A stretch of DNA of 64,000 bases from positions 932,501 through 996,500 of the forward strand of contig NC_012995.1 of NCBI RefSeq assembly GCF_000026365.1, given 5' to 3'. The translations under genes were made by a program, and so were the position numbers. The DNA is from Zygosaccharomyces rouxii. Its lineage: Eukaryota > Ascomycota > Saccharomycetes > Saccharomycetales > Saccharomycetaceae. The stretch's first letter is position 1. Every line of letters begins with the position of its first letter. The notes beneath the pieces are model-generated. The model was not told the DNA's origin, did not search any database, and saw only the letters and a list, made by a program, of their open reading frames with translations. Positions 29,814 through 40,043 of the stretch are shown here, in pieces.

Positions 29814-31355
29814 TTAATTCTTCTTCTCTTTCTTCTCCTTCTTTTCTTTCTTCTCCTTCTTTTCTTTCTTCTCCTTCTTTTCTTTCTTCTCTTTCTTTTC
29901 TTTCTTCTCTTTCTTGTCCTTCTTGTCCTCCTTCTTTACCTTCTTCTTCTCTTTCTTGTCCTCTTCTTCTTCTTCACTCTGTTCTTCTTCTTCAGAAGTG
30001 TGTTTCCTCTTCTTAGATTCTTGCTTAGGTTCTTCTTCTGGCTTGTTTTCGTTATATAGCTCAATAGCTTCCTGAATTGCCAATTCGTTCTTCAAAGTTG
30101 GGTGACCAGTGGTGTAAAATTCCAATCTTTGTTCCACTTGCTTCTTCAAAACGGTACCAAAGATGTTGGTTGGTTCATCGGAATAGTTGTCAATTCTGGA
30201 GGCCATGGTACACTTGTTAGCCAAGTATCTAGAGATTCTACCCTTGTTCTTAGCAGCTGCCTTGGAGATAAATCCACTGTGGTAAATTAAACCATATTTA
30301 GGGGTATTTCCCTTTGTCTTCAAAGCTCTGAAAAGAGCCTTTTCAGCACCCAAGATTTGCACAGTAGATGCAGCTTGCTTAGACAAATTGGTCAAAGAAC
30401 CTGCATGGGAGATCAATCTAGCACCGATAACTTCACCGATCAATTCTGACAAGTTTGGAGCAACGGTATGCATCTTTTCACACAAGTAATCGTACAATTG
30501 TCTTCTGTAATCAGCCAAGTTGACGACTCTTTGCGCAAAGATACAAACATTTTCCATATCGGCACTAGATAAATCTTGACCCATAGAGATACGAGCATTG
30601 TCCATGACTCTTTCAGCAATAGCAGCATCATCATTCAAAAGAGCAGCTAAATCGTGCAAAGAATCTTCACTCAAAGAGGTCTTATCCTTAATGAATAAAA
30701 CCAATTTAGCAAAATTGTAGTTATCAGGAACGAGCTTAGCCAACTCAGGGAAGTGCCAGCCGTACCATTCCTTAACTCTCATGGCAAAAGTGTTAATATC
30801 CTTGTCCAATTGATCCAAAAGGGCGATAGCTTGAATAATGTGATTATCATTCTTTTGCACAGAAAACTTCACCTTGGCACGAGAGTAGGCGTGACCCAAA
30901 CCTAATTGAGCTCTTTCCAAATCACCACTTTGCAAACCTTTGAACAATTTTTCACCATGTAATCTAACACCACGGATCAAATCTTGCGATAATTCGTTAG
31001 AGAAACAATCAACGTAAGGGAAGACTTCCTTAATGGAGGGACCCAAGTTTTTATCAGAGATACCTAAAGTAACAGATTGCTTCTTGGAACCCTTTGGCAA
31101 ATTCAAATCTAAGACCGCTTTCAAACTTTCAGACAGCAAACCTTCAGAAATGTCGTTAGCATTTTCTAAGGCTTCAGCTGCACCTTTGAAAGGTGAGAAT
31201 GAAACAAGTTCTAACAACTTAGTGAAAGATCCAAAGTCATTAATCTGCTTTTGAACCTCTTCTAATCTTGATCCAATGTTATCTTGTTGCAATTTAACTT
31301 TGAAAATTGCATACCCAGTAGGCTCTTCAAACAACAGATACTCTATAGGCGCCAT
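29814..31355 (-). CDS. NOP56: NOP56, box C/D snoRNP core protein
   Basis: An essential nucleolar protein of box C/D snoRNPs that guide rRNA 2'-O-methylation and pre-rRNA processing. It is 513 residues long (S. cerevisiae YLR197W about 504). The N-terminal domain starts MAPIEYLLFEEPTGYAIFKV. The coiled coil and NOSIC region follow, then the Nop domain with LIGARLISHAGSLTNLSKQA and ILGAEKALFRALK. From about residue 450 the tail is acidic and then becomes repeating KKE/KKD units to the end, typical of this family. The plus-strand ORF at 29727-30059 is an antisense shadow of that repeat. The promoter carries PAC, RRPE and Reb1-type sites. Confidence 0.97.
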   Translation of the reverse strand: MAPIEYLLFEEPTGYAIFKVKLQQDNIGSRLEEVQKQINDFGSFTKLLELVSFSPFKGAAEALENANDISEGLLSESLKAVLDLNLPKGSKKQSVTLGISDKNLGPSIKEVFPYVDCFSNELSQDLIRGVRLHGEKLFKGLQSGDLERAQLGLGHAYSRAKVKFSVQKNDNHIIQAIALLDQLDKDINTFAMRVKEWYGWHFPELAKLVPDNYNFAKLVLFIKDKTSLSEDSLHDLAALLNDDAAIAERVMDNARISMGQDLSSADMENVCIFAQRVVNLADYRRQLYDYLCEKMHTVAPNLSELIGEVIGARLISHAGSLTNLSKQAASTVQILGAEKALFRALKTKGNTPKYGLIYHSGFISKAAAKNKGRISRYLANKCTMASRIDNYSDEPTNIFGTVLKKQVEQRLEFYTTGHPTLKNELAIQEAIELYNENKPEEEPKQESKKRKHTSEEEEQSEEEEEDKKEKKKVKKEDKKDKKEKKEKKEKKEKKEKKEKKEKKEKKEKKEKKN

Positions 31356-31764
31356 CCTGAATTCAATGTGAAATGAACTACGTTAAACCAGCTGAATTTA
31401 AAAGGCGACAAGGTAAGGCTCCCTTGGTATCCTGGTCGATAAATACTGTTGGTCGTGTTAACTATGTCAATTGTATGTATAGCTCATCTCGAAGGCGATG
31501 AGCTTCTGAAATTTTTTCATGTCCAAAAAAAAAATTTTCACCAAAAAGCGGGTAACACCTTTATAGAAGTAATCTGAGTACTATACCAAACTATATAGAA
31601 CAGATAAATATTCAGCCGCCAATGCTGCTAGAGCTGCTGTGGCACAATTTGGATAATTTTCCCACAGAATATTGAACTCTTGCTATCAAATTATCATATT
31701 TGCCGTTCACTTAAGTTCTCTCTCTTGTGTCACTATCTATGTATAAATCGTGTATCATTTGTTT
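31356..31764 (-). promoter_or_regulatory. NOP56 promoter with PAC, RRPE and Reb1-type sites
   Basis: A PAC-like AGCTCATC lies at 31481-31488 and a perfect PAC, GCGATGAGCT, at 31495-31504. RRPE-like tracts lie at 31507-31520 and 31531-31540, and a Reb1-type CGGGTAA at 31549-31555. The group is 125-200 bases upstream of the NOP56 ATG and is the standard layout for ribosome-biogenesis genes. The rest of the 409-base spacer, up to the TRE1 stop, shows no other gene. Confidence 0.7.
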
Positions 31765-34125
31765 TTAAATGTCATTAGTCTCTTCCAGGAATAGAGCTGC
31801 TGATTGTTGCAAGATCTGGGCCACGCTATTCAATTCACTTTGAGCACGGTTCCAATCCTCATCTACGATAGCATCCTTTACAGATGGGAAAATCCATGGG
31901 TCTCCCTTGACGGCTTGCGTCCAATAAGCGGGGCCAAATAGAACGTTTTTGTAGAAAGCCCTATTGGGTAAACCTTCGTTTTTACATTGTCTTCTACCGA
32001 TGTTGGCTAGCTTTTTATTCCAAGTCCACCTGTGAACTGAAAGCAATGAAGGTTCAATACCTTCGTCTCTCACCATGACGACATTATCCCAACTTTTTGA
32101 CCAAGCTGCCCATTCTTCACCTATTTTTTTCCATAATAAAAGCGAATTAACCACTTCCTGGCAATTCAGGTGTCCCGGATAATTGTTTCCTAGCTCCTGT
32201 ATAGCACTGTCCACCACATGGACGTATCTCATTACACTGAAGGGAATCGATGGATTATCAGCTAGTTTGAGAGCGGATTGGAATAAAAATAGTAATAGGT
32301 CAGAAACCGCTTGACGTTGATTATCGTCGTGTAGTATATCCTTAATCTTTTCGAAATCGTCTGCAGATGTTAAAAGTGGTGGTTTGCCCTCTAAGAAATC
32401 TGGTGAAGAAATTACGGATACAGGTACACCATTTGCCATCAATGGAATCCAGTCCCCGTATTCTTGGACGTCCCTCACATTAACATTGTACCCAAACCTA
32501 TTCTCTTCATTTTCGAAAAATTCTTGTAAAAGCGGATGTGATTGTATGTCCAATTTTCTCTCACCGGTGGGGATTGTTAATTGACTCAAATCAATAACAG
32601 AATAGATTTCGTCCTTCAAAGGCCCAGCATTCTCCTCTAATAATTCGGTTGCCCCTGCTAAATTGAATTCATTACCACCATATGATGCGAAATAAACGTT
32701 TCTCAATGGCTTCCAGTCGAATTTATATTTTAGCTCTTGGAATAATTGAAGAATAGATAACAGCATTGCAGTGCCATATGATGGATAGGAGGTTCCCTTA
32801 AAGACACTTGTTCTAGATGCTGCAATTATAATTGCTTTATCATTTTGTTCACCGCCTTCGATCTTACCCAGTAAATTATTTACCGGATGTCTTTCTCTAA
32901 CCGTAGTCTTAACTTTCATGTTTATAAGAGCTTCACCTGGTTGACCACTGAAGCTTGAATCATCAAATTGTACACCACTCTTTGATAAAAGATTTAATAG
33001 TATGGAAGCTTGGTTCCATGAAAGTGGCATTGTAGGAATATGCGGAAGACCAGTAGCAAATTTTGGATCTATACTCTGGAAACTATTACCGGGCCAGCCA
33101 GGGGTCAATGCGTCACCTGGCCAAACCTGTGGTTTCCCTACTGACCTGTCCTGCACTACATCACCATTACCATCTTGTTCTGCTGTAATGAATAAGATTC
33201 CCTTAGCACCGTATTTTTCAGCCGCTAATACTTGTTCACTAACTACACTACCGTAATGTTCCAATAAAATAAATTCGCCATTTAAAAGACCGTTTTGTCT
33301 TAAATTTTCCAAGTCTTGTAATGAACCTTTATTAGCAAAGATCAAATTTACACCGTTCAACTCACCATCTTTGCTTAGTGGGTTGAAATTCTCTTGGTTT
33401 ACATTAATGATCACCTCTTGACCATTGTGCACTGCCTTTAACGAAACTTCGCTCGGATAGTTAGAGTATCCATTATAATTAGATTCTCTTATTAATCTAA
33501 TACCATTGTTGGTAAAAGATTCCAAAATGTAGTTTCTCACTGCAGTGTCACCTTTGGTACCTGACATGTGCGGCATGCTACTGATATATTCCACATCCCT
33601 TTCAAACTTAGATAAGTCCACAGAATCTTTTGCGTAATCCATTAATACTTGATAGTCCGAAAACATTCCTCTACTCCCTAAACTCAGTTCAGTGGGCAAT
33701 AATCCGCTAACCATAATCATATACGCAATGATAGACATAAGTACGATGTAGAAAAACCGCCTTAAGATCAAAGGATTTCCGACTTTATTTAGATAGTAGT
33801 CTATTTTCTCGGAAACCATGCTAATTATCTGTGCTAGTGGATCCATAATCTTCTCCCTCACAGGTATGACTATGTTATTACTAAAACTGTCCCTAAATCT
33901 CTGTATTTTGCCGACGGAATCTTGAAGTGTCGAATCATCCTCATATTCCATCTGTTCCATAGCATTATCTGGCTCTTCTGATGGTTCTGTATCGAATGTA
34001 TAGTCATATTCTGGTGGATCTAAGGGTAAAGAATCTTGACTCATTTCAGGCTCATTCTGGACAGGTTCCTGAGCTTCTTGGTCTGGAACTCTATCATATC
34101 CACTTCTCAACCCTGGAATTCGCAT
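31765..34125 (-). CDS. TRE1: TRE1/TRE2, transferrin-receptor-like membrane protein
   Basis: A type II membrane protein related to the transferrin receptor/PSMA family. In S. cerevisiae Tre1 and Tre2 work with Bsd2 and the Rsp5 ubiquitin ligase to send the metal transporter Smf1 to the vacuole. The 786 residues match TRE1 (783). The N-terminal cytosolic tail holds a PPEY motif (37-40), a PPxY ligand for Rsp5 WW domains. One transmembrane segment spans about 123-146 (FFYIVLMSIIAYMIMVSGLL). A protease-associated domain, a degenerate M28 peptidase domain (NNLLGKIEGGEQNDKAIIIA) and a C-terminal dimerisation domain follow. TRE1 (YPL176C) and TRE2 (YOR256C) are duplicates; the neighbours here come from both regions. 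Confidence 0.93.
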   Translation of the reverse strand: MRIPGLRSGYDRVPDQEAQEPVQNEPEMSQDSLPLDPPEYDYTFDTEPSEEPDNAMEQMEYEDDSTLQDSVGKIQRFRDSFSNNIVIPVREKIMDPLAQIISMVSEKIDYYLNKVGNPLILRRFFYIVLMSIIAYMIMVSGLLPTELSLGSRGMFSDYQVLMDYAKDSVDLSKFERDVEYISSMPHMSGTKGDTAVRNYILESFTNNGIRLIRESNYNGYSNYPSEVSLKAVHNGQEVIINVNQENFNPLSKDGELNGVNLIFANKGSLQDLENLRQNGLLNGEFILLEHYGSVVSEQVLAAEKYGAKGILFITAEQDGNGDVVQDRSVGKPQVWPGDALTPGWPGNSFQSIDPKFATGLPHIPTMPLSWNQASILLNLLSKSGVQFDDSSFSGQPGEALINMKVKTTVRERHPVNNLLGKIEGGEQNDKAIIIAASRTSVFKGTSYPSYGTAMLLSILQLFQELKYKFDWKPLRNVYFASYGGNEFNLAGATELLEENAGPLKDEIYSVIDLSQLTIPTGERKLDIQSHPLLQEFFENEENRFGYNVNVRDVQEYGDWIPLMANGVPVSVISSPDFLEGKPPLLTSADDFEKIKDILHDDNQRQAVSDLLLFLFQSALKLADNPSIPFSVMRYVHVVDSAIQELGNNYPGHLNCQEVVNSLLLWKKIGEEWAAWSKSWDNVVMVRDEGIEPSLLSVHRWTWNKKLANIGRRQCKNEGLPNRAFYKNVLFGPAYWTQAVKGDPWIFPSVKDAIVDEDWNRAQSELNSVAQILQQSAALFLEETNDI

Positions 34126-34328
34126 GGTAATGCTACAAATGAGATCCTGAAAGCCTTAAAACAGTGATTTCACCACTGCTTTTCTAGTAACGTTTCAATT
34201 GTTGATGGTTCAAATAAGCTTAACTGAAAAATGTACGCGATGTCAAGAATAGCTTAGCACCTCATCGCGAACAAAGCTCACCTTTAGTTAAGCCTCTGGA
34301 CCCAATTGAAGACTATTGGGAGTCCATT

Positions 34329-35735
34329 ATGGGGTGCAATGTAGCGTATGTGAAAGCACGTACCAGCTTTTTATAACTATGTGTTTAATGCACTTACTAA
34401 CAATGTATTTACAGGATGGTATGCGATTTCTTCTACCCTCAACTAGGTGGTGTTGAGTTCCACATATTCCACCTTGCACAAAATTTGTTGCAATTAGGAC
34501 ATTCTGTTGTGGTTATTACCCATGCATATGGTGATAGAATTGGTATAAGGTACTTGTCTAGCGGTCTAAAAGTATACCATGTTCCGCACTTGATACTTCA
34601 CAGAGGAACTACGTTCCCTACGCTGCACGGTACTTTTCCTATAATGAGGAATATATTTATTCGTGAGCAAATTGATATAGTTCACTCTCATGGTACTGCT
34701 TCTACTTTTGCTTTAGAAGCGATTTTCCATGCTAATACAATGGGACTAAGGACTGTATTTACAGATCATTCACTTTATGGGTTTTCCAATATTGGTGCAA
34801 TACTTTTGAATAAACTGTTGAAGTTCTCACTAACTAATATTGATAGGATTATATGTGTTTCCAACATCTGTAAGGATAATATGATTGTAAGGACAGATGT
34901 AGATCCTGCGAAAATATCAGTAATACCCAATGCTGTTGTCAGCGAGGATTTTAAACCCCTAGAGAAGACTAATCAGAATGTACTGAAACCTTCTAAGAGT
35001 ATTACTCTAGTGGTAATCAGTAGACTTTATCCTAACAAGGGTGTGGATCTTTTAATTCGACTTGTACCCAAGATATGTTCTATGCACAGTGATGTTAAAT
35101 TTATAATTGCAGGTGATGGTCCCAAATATGTGGAATTACAACAGATGATTGAATCTCAAAGGTTACAGAATCGTGTTAATCTGATGGGTTCTGTACCGCA
35201 TGAAAAAGTAAGAGATATTATGTGCCAAGGCGATATTTATTTACATCCAAGCTTAACTGAAGCTTTTGGTACAGTTCTCGTTGAGGCAGCATCTTGTGGA
35301 CTACTCATTGTCTCTACAACAGTTGGCGGAATCCCAGAAGTGCTTCCTGAGCACATGATAGTATACGCTAACGAAACATCAGTGTCAAGTTTAGCGGCTG
35401 CTACGAACGAAGGAATAAGACAACTAAGGGAAAATAAAATTGACACATCTTCATTTCATCAGGAAGTGTCACAGATGTACAATTGGATGGATGTCGCTAA
35501 GAGGACTATCAGGGTTTACGAAAATATTTATCAAGATGCAACACCTTATGATAAAAATTGGTTAGCAATGGTCAAACGGTTTTACGCGAGAGATGGAGTC
35601 TGGGCAAACCACTTGTACCTATTGAGTGCCATTGCCGAATACATTCTCTATATTGTCTTAGAATGGCTTTACCCCCGGTCGGAGATCGATTTGGCGCCTA
35701 AATGGCCCTATGACTTATATACATCTGGCATGTAA
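34329..35735 (+). CDS. SPT14: SPT14/GPI3, catalytic subunit of GPI-GlcNAc transferase (spliced)
   Basis: The glycosyltransferase (GT4, PIG-A family) that adds GlcNAc to phosphatidylinositol, the first step of GPI-anchor synthesis at the ER. The gene is split: exon 1 34329-34345 (17 bases), intron 34346-34414, exon 2 34415-35735. The 445-residue product begins [20 protein letters not shown], parallel to S. cerevisiae Spt14 (MGFNIAMLCDFFYP, 452 residues, also spliced). GT4 motifs include [23 protein letters not shown] and [17 protein letters not shown] with the expected EX7E arrangement. A C-terminal transmembrane helix ([20 protein letters not shown]) anchors it. Its stop is 13 bases from the convergent NIP100 stop. 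It makes the anchor precursor needed by DFG5. Confidence 0.95.
34346..34414 (+). other. SPT14 spliceosomal intron (69 bases)
   Basis: The 5' splice site is GTATGT at 34346. A perfect branch site, TACTAAC, lies at 34395-34401, and the acceptor TTTACAG ends at 34414, 14 bases from the branch A. The splice interrupts an Ala codon. The position corresponds to the S. cerevisiae SPT14 intron. Confidence 0.94.
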
Positions 35736-35748
35736 TTTTTTTTCTTCT

Positions 35749-37743
35749 CTAATTCAGTTTGGTATCTTTAATAGCTGACTCGATGACAGACATCTTGAAT
35801 TTTGCATTTTCCATGTAGTTTTTCTTGAGTTTGCTGCATTCCAAATTGACGCTTGTGGAATAATTTACGAAGTCAAGAACTTCGTTTCCAAGGGAATGGA
35901 TTCTATTTCTTAATGGAATTTCTATAATATTGATGGCTTCTTTGTGGATGTCTAGCCACTCCAAATTTACAGGTTTTTTGTTCTCCTTAGCGACATACTT
36001 TGAGACGATTTGCCTCAAGTCTCTGATTTCTGAGATTAAATCTAGTTTTTCTGAGTTGATCAATTCTGCTGCCAGATCTTCATAGCCATCATTCGGACCA
36101 ATTTGATACGCTCTAAGTTGTTCACGTTTCACTTTTTGTTGCACTTTTTCAAGGACTTCTTTCAGATCCGCAACTTCTTGTATCAGGTAATCGTTACGCT
36201 GACTTAGATCACCAATTTCTATCTTCATGCTATTAAATTCCTTGCCACGGCTGTCAACTTCCTCAAGTCGTTGTTGATATACTTGATTCTTAATCATCAA
36301 CTCCCTCAATTCCGTTTCCCTGTTATGGAGTAAGGTTTGCCAATGGGCGGCCATATCATCTTTTGAATTTATGCTAGTAGAAGTGGCTTCAATTGTTTGT
36401 GAATCTTCAAATTTATCATCATCTTTATCTTCGTCGACTTGTTTCATCACGGAAATTGACTCTACCTGTTGAAGAATATCCTTGGTCAATTCAAGAATAT
36501 GATCCTCTTGGAATTCGAGCTCAAACTGACTGAATATTTCTTGGAAGATGGTGTTGAATAATTTCAGAGCAGAAATATTGTTTCTAGTAGTGAGAATGCA
36601 ATTTGCGTTTGAAGCCCCAACGAGTAACACTTCGCATTTCTTCTGAATGGAAAGACATACAGAATAGAGTTCCGTTATTAATTCCAACGGTGGTTTGTCG
36701 GCGGTACGTTCCATGTAAAGCGCTAGTAATTCAGGTACGATTTTACCAAAGGTGAGTCCTATACAGCGTATCGCCAGAAAAGGACTGGCATTTAATTCTG
36801 GGTTTGAACTCAAAAATTCGTTGATTGATGTGAGTCGAATTTTTTCCTCTGGTATTAGACAGCCAAGAAATGGAGCAGTCCATTGAGAAACATCCCCTAG
36901 ACTTTTACGGTACGATTCTTTCATATTTTCATTTGTCAATGCCGCTGCAATGCTATTTAATATAACCAATACGAACCTGCATTTCTGTTTCTCCACAAAG
37001 TTGTTTCTTATTCGATCATCTAATATCTTCTTCGATAAGTATTCAAATTGTGCTTCCTCTCTATTTCTCTTATCATCTATGCATACTTCATAAAGATCTT
37101 TTAAAAATCTGTTTTCATAAACTTGTTGTTCCATGATCTTCAATTTTGACTGCAGGTCTCTTACTTCTAGTTGGGGACTATCCTTTTCAGCTAATTCCTG
37201 ATGCAGTTTAGCGTTTTCATTTTTCAATGCGTCAATTTCCTTTTGATACGATATTTCAAGTTCCTCCAACTGATCTCTAAGCTCTTTCTCCATTTCCACG
37301 TAAACTGCCTGCAATTTTACGTGAGTATCTTCTCTTTGCTGAAGGGCAGCCAATTTACCCTTTAGAGACTCTATATTCTTGCTGAGATCAGAATTCTCCA
37401 TGGTGAGAAATTCTATAACGTCATTGGGACCCTCTACCTCTGTCCTTTGTAATTGGCGTCGTAGTTCATCGTTCTCCTGTAAAAGTCTTGAAACTTCTCC
37501 CTGTAAAGAATTCTGACCCCCAGAATTGATTATTTTAATGCTCTGGAGTTTGGCAAATATACCGCAGAGACCCTTCTTCTCCAAGTCAAAGTATCTTTTC
37601 CCTTGTACACTACCGTCATTTCTACCCACAGGTTCATCTAATTCTATACCATACCAGACGCCTTCAGCAAATTGAGTATGCCCAATATATTTCACAACAC
37701 CATGGTGACCGTTAACATCCACTTTGTCACCAATTGCTACCAT
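35749..37743 (-). CDS. NIP100: NIP100, dynactin p150Glued subunit
   Basis: The large dynactin subunit, which binds microtubules and dynein for spindle positioning. An N-terminal CAP-Gly domain covers about residues 1-75, with GVVKYIGHTQFAEGVWYGIE and the GRNDGSVQGKRYF groove motif (GKNDG in most proteins). Coiled coils fill about 75-215 and 455-590. It is 664 residues long, roughly 200 shorter than S. cerevisiae Nip100 (868). Its place beside SPT14 matches YPL174C, which supports NIP100 over BIK1. The start is ATG 37743, and it shares a 140-base divergent promoter with CDC31. Confidence 0.87.
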   Translation of the reverse strand: MVAIGDKVDVNGHHGVVKYIGHTQFAEGVWYGIELDEPVGRNDGSVQGKRYFDLEKKGLCGIFAKLQSIKIINSGGQNSLQGEVSRLLQENDELRRQLQRTEVEGPNDVIEFLTMENSDLSKNIESLKGKLAALQQREDTHVKLQAVYVEMEKELRDQLEELEISYQKEIDALKNENAKLHQELAEKDSPQLEVRDLQSKLKIMEQQVYENRFLKDLYEVCIDDKRNREEAQFEYLSKKILDDRIRNNFVEKQKCRFVLVILNSIAAALTNENMKESYRKSLGDVSQWTAPFLGCLIPEEKIRLTSINEFLSSNPELNASPFLAIRCIGLTFGKIVPELLALYMERTADKPPLELITELYSVCLSIQKKCEVLLVGASNANCILTTRNNISALKLFNTIFQEIFSQFELEFQEDHILELTKDILQQVESISVMKQVDEDKDDDKFEDSQTIEATSTSINSKDDMAAHWQTLLHNRETELRELMIKNQVYQQRLEEVDSRGKEFNSMKIEIGDLSQRNDYLIQEVADLKEVLEKVQQKVKREQLRAYQIGPNDGYEDLAAELINSEKLDLISEIRDLRQIVSKYVAKENKKPVNLEWLDIHKEAINIIEIPLRNRIHSLGNEVLDFVNYSTSVNLECSKLKKNYMENAKFKMSVIESAIKDTKLN

Positions 37744-37883
37744 CGTTGTCTTCTACATGCTACGTCTCCATTGTTTGTAAAGTAGTAAGCCTTTCGAATG
37801 AAGAAGGCGAACTTCATCAGTTACACCAAACTTCAAAGATACACAAGAACAAAAAAGTCCGTCACTTTTAGCCTTCAATCAAC

Positions 37884-38405
37884 ATGAATAGTATTCGTAG
37901 AAAGAATGTCAAGAGTGTACCAACGATACCTTCACCTGCAGCTGATAGTTCGCCGTTGCAAGATCAATTACTAGATGAACAGAAGCAAGAGATATATGAA
38001 GCCTTTTCACTATTTGATATGAATAATGATGGGTACTTGGATTACCATGAATTGAAGGTTGCAATGAGGGCATTGGGCTTTGATCTTCCTAAGAGAGAGA
38101 TTCTAGATCTAATAGATCAGTACGATAGAGATGGGCGTCATTTGATGCAGTATGAGGATTTTTACATGATAATGGGTGACAAAATAGTGAAAAGAGACCC
38201 ACTCGATGAGATTAAAAGGGCATTTAAACTGTTTGATGATGATCAAACAGGCAAGATTAGTCTAAAGAACTTAAGAAGGGTTGCTAAGGAATTAGGTGAA
38301 AATTTGACAGATGAAGAGTTAAGAGCCATGATTGAAGAGTTTGACCTTGACGGAGATGGTGAAATAGATGAACAGGAGTTTATAGCGATTTGCACCGATA
38401 GCTAA
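37884..38405 (+). CDS. CDC31: CDC31, centrin
   Basis: The yeast centrin, a spindle-pole-body half-bridge protein needed for SPB duplication and also part of TREX-2. It is 173 residues long (S. cerevisiae YOR257W 161). Four EF-hands are visible. EF1 (45-56, [12 protein letters not shown]) and EF4 (154-165, [12 protein letters not shown]) look calcium-competent. EF2 (around 81-92) and EF3 (118-129, ending in Asn instead of Glu) look degenerate. The Ser/Pro-rich N-terminal 25 residues are variable. It lies among NIP100 (XVI) and MRPL40 (XVI), so the XV and XVI blocks interleave here. Confidence 0.96.
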   Translation: MNSIRRKNVKSVPTIPSPAADSSPLQDQLLDEQKQEIYEAFSLFDMNNDGYLDYHELKVAMRALGFDLPKREILDLIDQYDRDGRHLMQYEDFYMIMGDKIVKRDPLDEIKRAFKLFDDDQTGKISLKNLRRVAKELGENLTDEELRAMIEEFDLDGDGEIDEQEFIAICTDS

Positions 38406-39060
38406 TGATAGGATTTCTTCTACGCTGTGTATTTGTACTAATAAAATTAATGCTTGCCTACCAGAACCAGCAGACAAGGTATGATACGATGCAAGTGTCA
38501 TCTCAGCTGTGGATGTGTTAGTATTTTAAATCATTTCGATAAAGTTATTCTCCAAAGGTATACTATCTATTTCAAAGTCTCTATTCAATGCTTGTCTTCA
38601 TGGCTATTTGAAAGTTGGGTATACAAATGCCATGAGTTTTAGACCGAGATTGACAACTATGAATTTTATATCCACCACAGATGAAGTGGAACATGGTTAG
38701 TACCTAGTTCTGATCCACCAGTATTAGCATTTAAGCGAAATTCGCCATATATGTCCTTTTTAAACCGTTTTTTTGGGAGAAAAATCACAATGATAACCAA
38801 AATTACTTTACTCACCTATATACTTAGCCAAAATCTGTCCTACATACAAGTTTTTTAAATATTTTATAAAAATTATTCGTATTATTCGTATTATTCATGT
38901 CTGGCGTCAGCAATTGTCCGATTACCCCGGTTGCCTCAGACAACATTTTGAAATTTTTCCTCAAGCCTAGAAGAAAGTCTTCAACCTCAAGACGCATAAC
39001 ATGAAGAAGAGTTCAATCAGTTTAAAGAGAAATTGAGATCGTCGATTCCCATTTCCAACC
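38406..39060. other. CDC31-MRPL40 spacer
   Basis: A 655-base spacer with the CDC31 3' end and MRPL40 promoter. It holds ATTATTCGT tandem copies near 38872-38896 and a possible 11-codon uORF at 39001-39036, 24 bases before MRPL40. I examined a GGTTAGTAC stretch near 38694 as a possible tRNA A box, but no proper B box follows. Confidence 0.55.
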
Positions 39061-39951
39061 ATGTCTACGGGTTATTCTCATTTGACTAAAGTAGGTGCAC
39101 GTATACTGAATAGACTGAACAATCCACCAGAGCATCTCAAGCCATTTGTCAGTAAATATACCAAGAGATCTGTTCCTGAATTCCTTAGACCAGAGATTGA
39201 TGAAGTAGACCCCAAGGATGCATTTGAAACTGAGAAACAGTGGAAGTATATGCCTGGTGATCGTGTGGTGATAACGAGGGGTAAACAGAGGGGAAACATC
39301 TGTGTAGTGAAGCAACACGATAGAATTACAAACGGATTTATTCTTGACGAAAATGGACCAACAAAGACAGTTCCTGTGCCTAAGCAATTTTGGTTGGAAG
39401 GTCAAAAGACTCATATGTTAACTGTTCCAGTAGCTCTGAAGCAAGAAGACGTTAAATTGGTTGCAGATGTTGATGATCCTCAAAATCCAGGTCACACAAA
39501 GACTGTAGCAGTTAGAGATGTTACATTCAGTGGATCATACTATGATCCAGATTATAAGAAAATGATGCCCTACAGACAAGTGTCTGGTGAAACAGATTTA
39601 GTCATTCCTTGGCCCAAGCCAGAACAACATGAAGATGGTGAATTGGCTACAGATGCAATGGTAGCGAGAGAACAAACGTTTTGGGTAGAAAGTTTAGCGA
39701 AGAATCCAATTCCTGAAGCTGCTTTCCTAACCATCCGTAATCCACATTCCAAATTTAGAAGAGGTAAATTGACCACCAAAGATATTTCAAAATTGGTAGC
39801 ACCACCAATGCCATTATCTGACGTAAAGAAGGCACGTCTTGCTGAAAGAGAACAACTGGCTCAAATTCCAAGACCAACCCTCACCGAAGAGGACAAGAAT
39901 CTCATTGGTGATAAGATTTATGAACACCTTAAAGAATACGTCGGCAGATAA
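39061..39951 (+). CDS. MRPL40: MRPL40, mitochondrial large-subunit ribosomal protein uL24m
   Basis: A mitochondrial ribosomal protein of the uL24 family. It is 296 residues long (S. cerevisiae YPL173W 297). A KOW motif is visible in PGDRVVITRGKQRGNICVVK near residues 65-85, the rRNA-binding core of uL24. The rest is mitochondria-specific extension, including VTFSGSYYDPDYKKMMPYRQ. No typical presequence is obvious beyond the first 30 basic residues. It is followed 92 bases later by HNT3 on the same strand. Confidence 0.93.
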   Translation: MSTGYSHLTKVGARILNRLNNPPEHLKPFVSKYTKRSVPEFLRPEIDEVDPKDAFETEKQWKYMPGDRVVITRGKQRGNICVVKQHDRITNGFILDENGPTKTVPVPKQFWLEGQKTHMLTVPVALKQEDVKLVADVDDPQNPGHTKTVAVRDVTFSGSYYDPDYKKMMPYRQVSGETDLVIPWPKPEQHEDGELATDAMVAREQTFWVESLAKNPIPEAAFLTIRNPHSKFRRGKLTTKDISKLVAPPMPLSDVKKARLAEREQLAQIPRPTLTEEDKNLIGDKIYEHLKEYVGR

Positions 39952-40043
39952 GACATGTATAATCGCATTTTTATTTCGTGTATATAGATTAGATATTGGG
40001 AAATTATCGATCAATCCAACTCAAATACGACTGAAGCTACAAA

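Noticed and set aside
29727..30059. Leu/Phe-rich 110-codon ORF that looks like a membrane protein
   Set aside because: It is the antisense of the NOP56 KKE repeat tail and not a true hydrophobic protein.
38685..38730. GGTTAGTAC resembling a tRNA A box
   Set aside because: The only B-box-like sequence (AGTTCTGATCC) is degenerate and too close; no cloverleaf forms.
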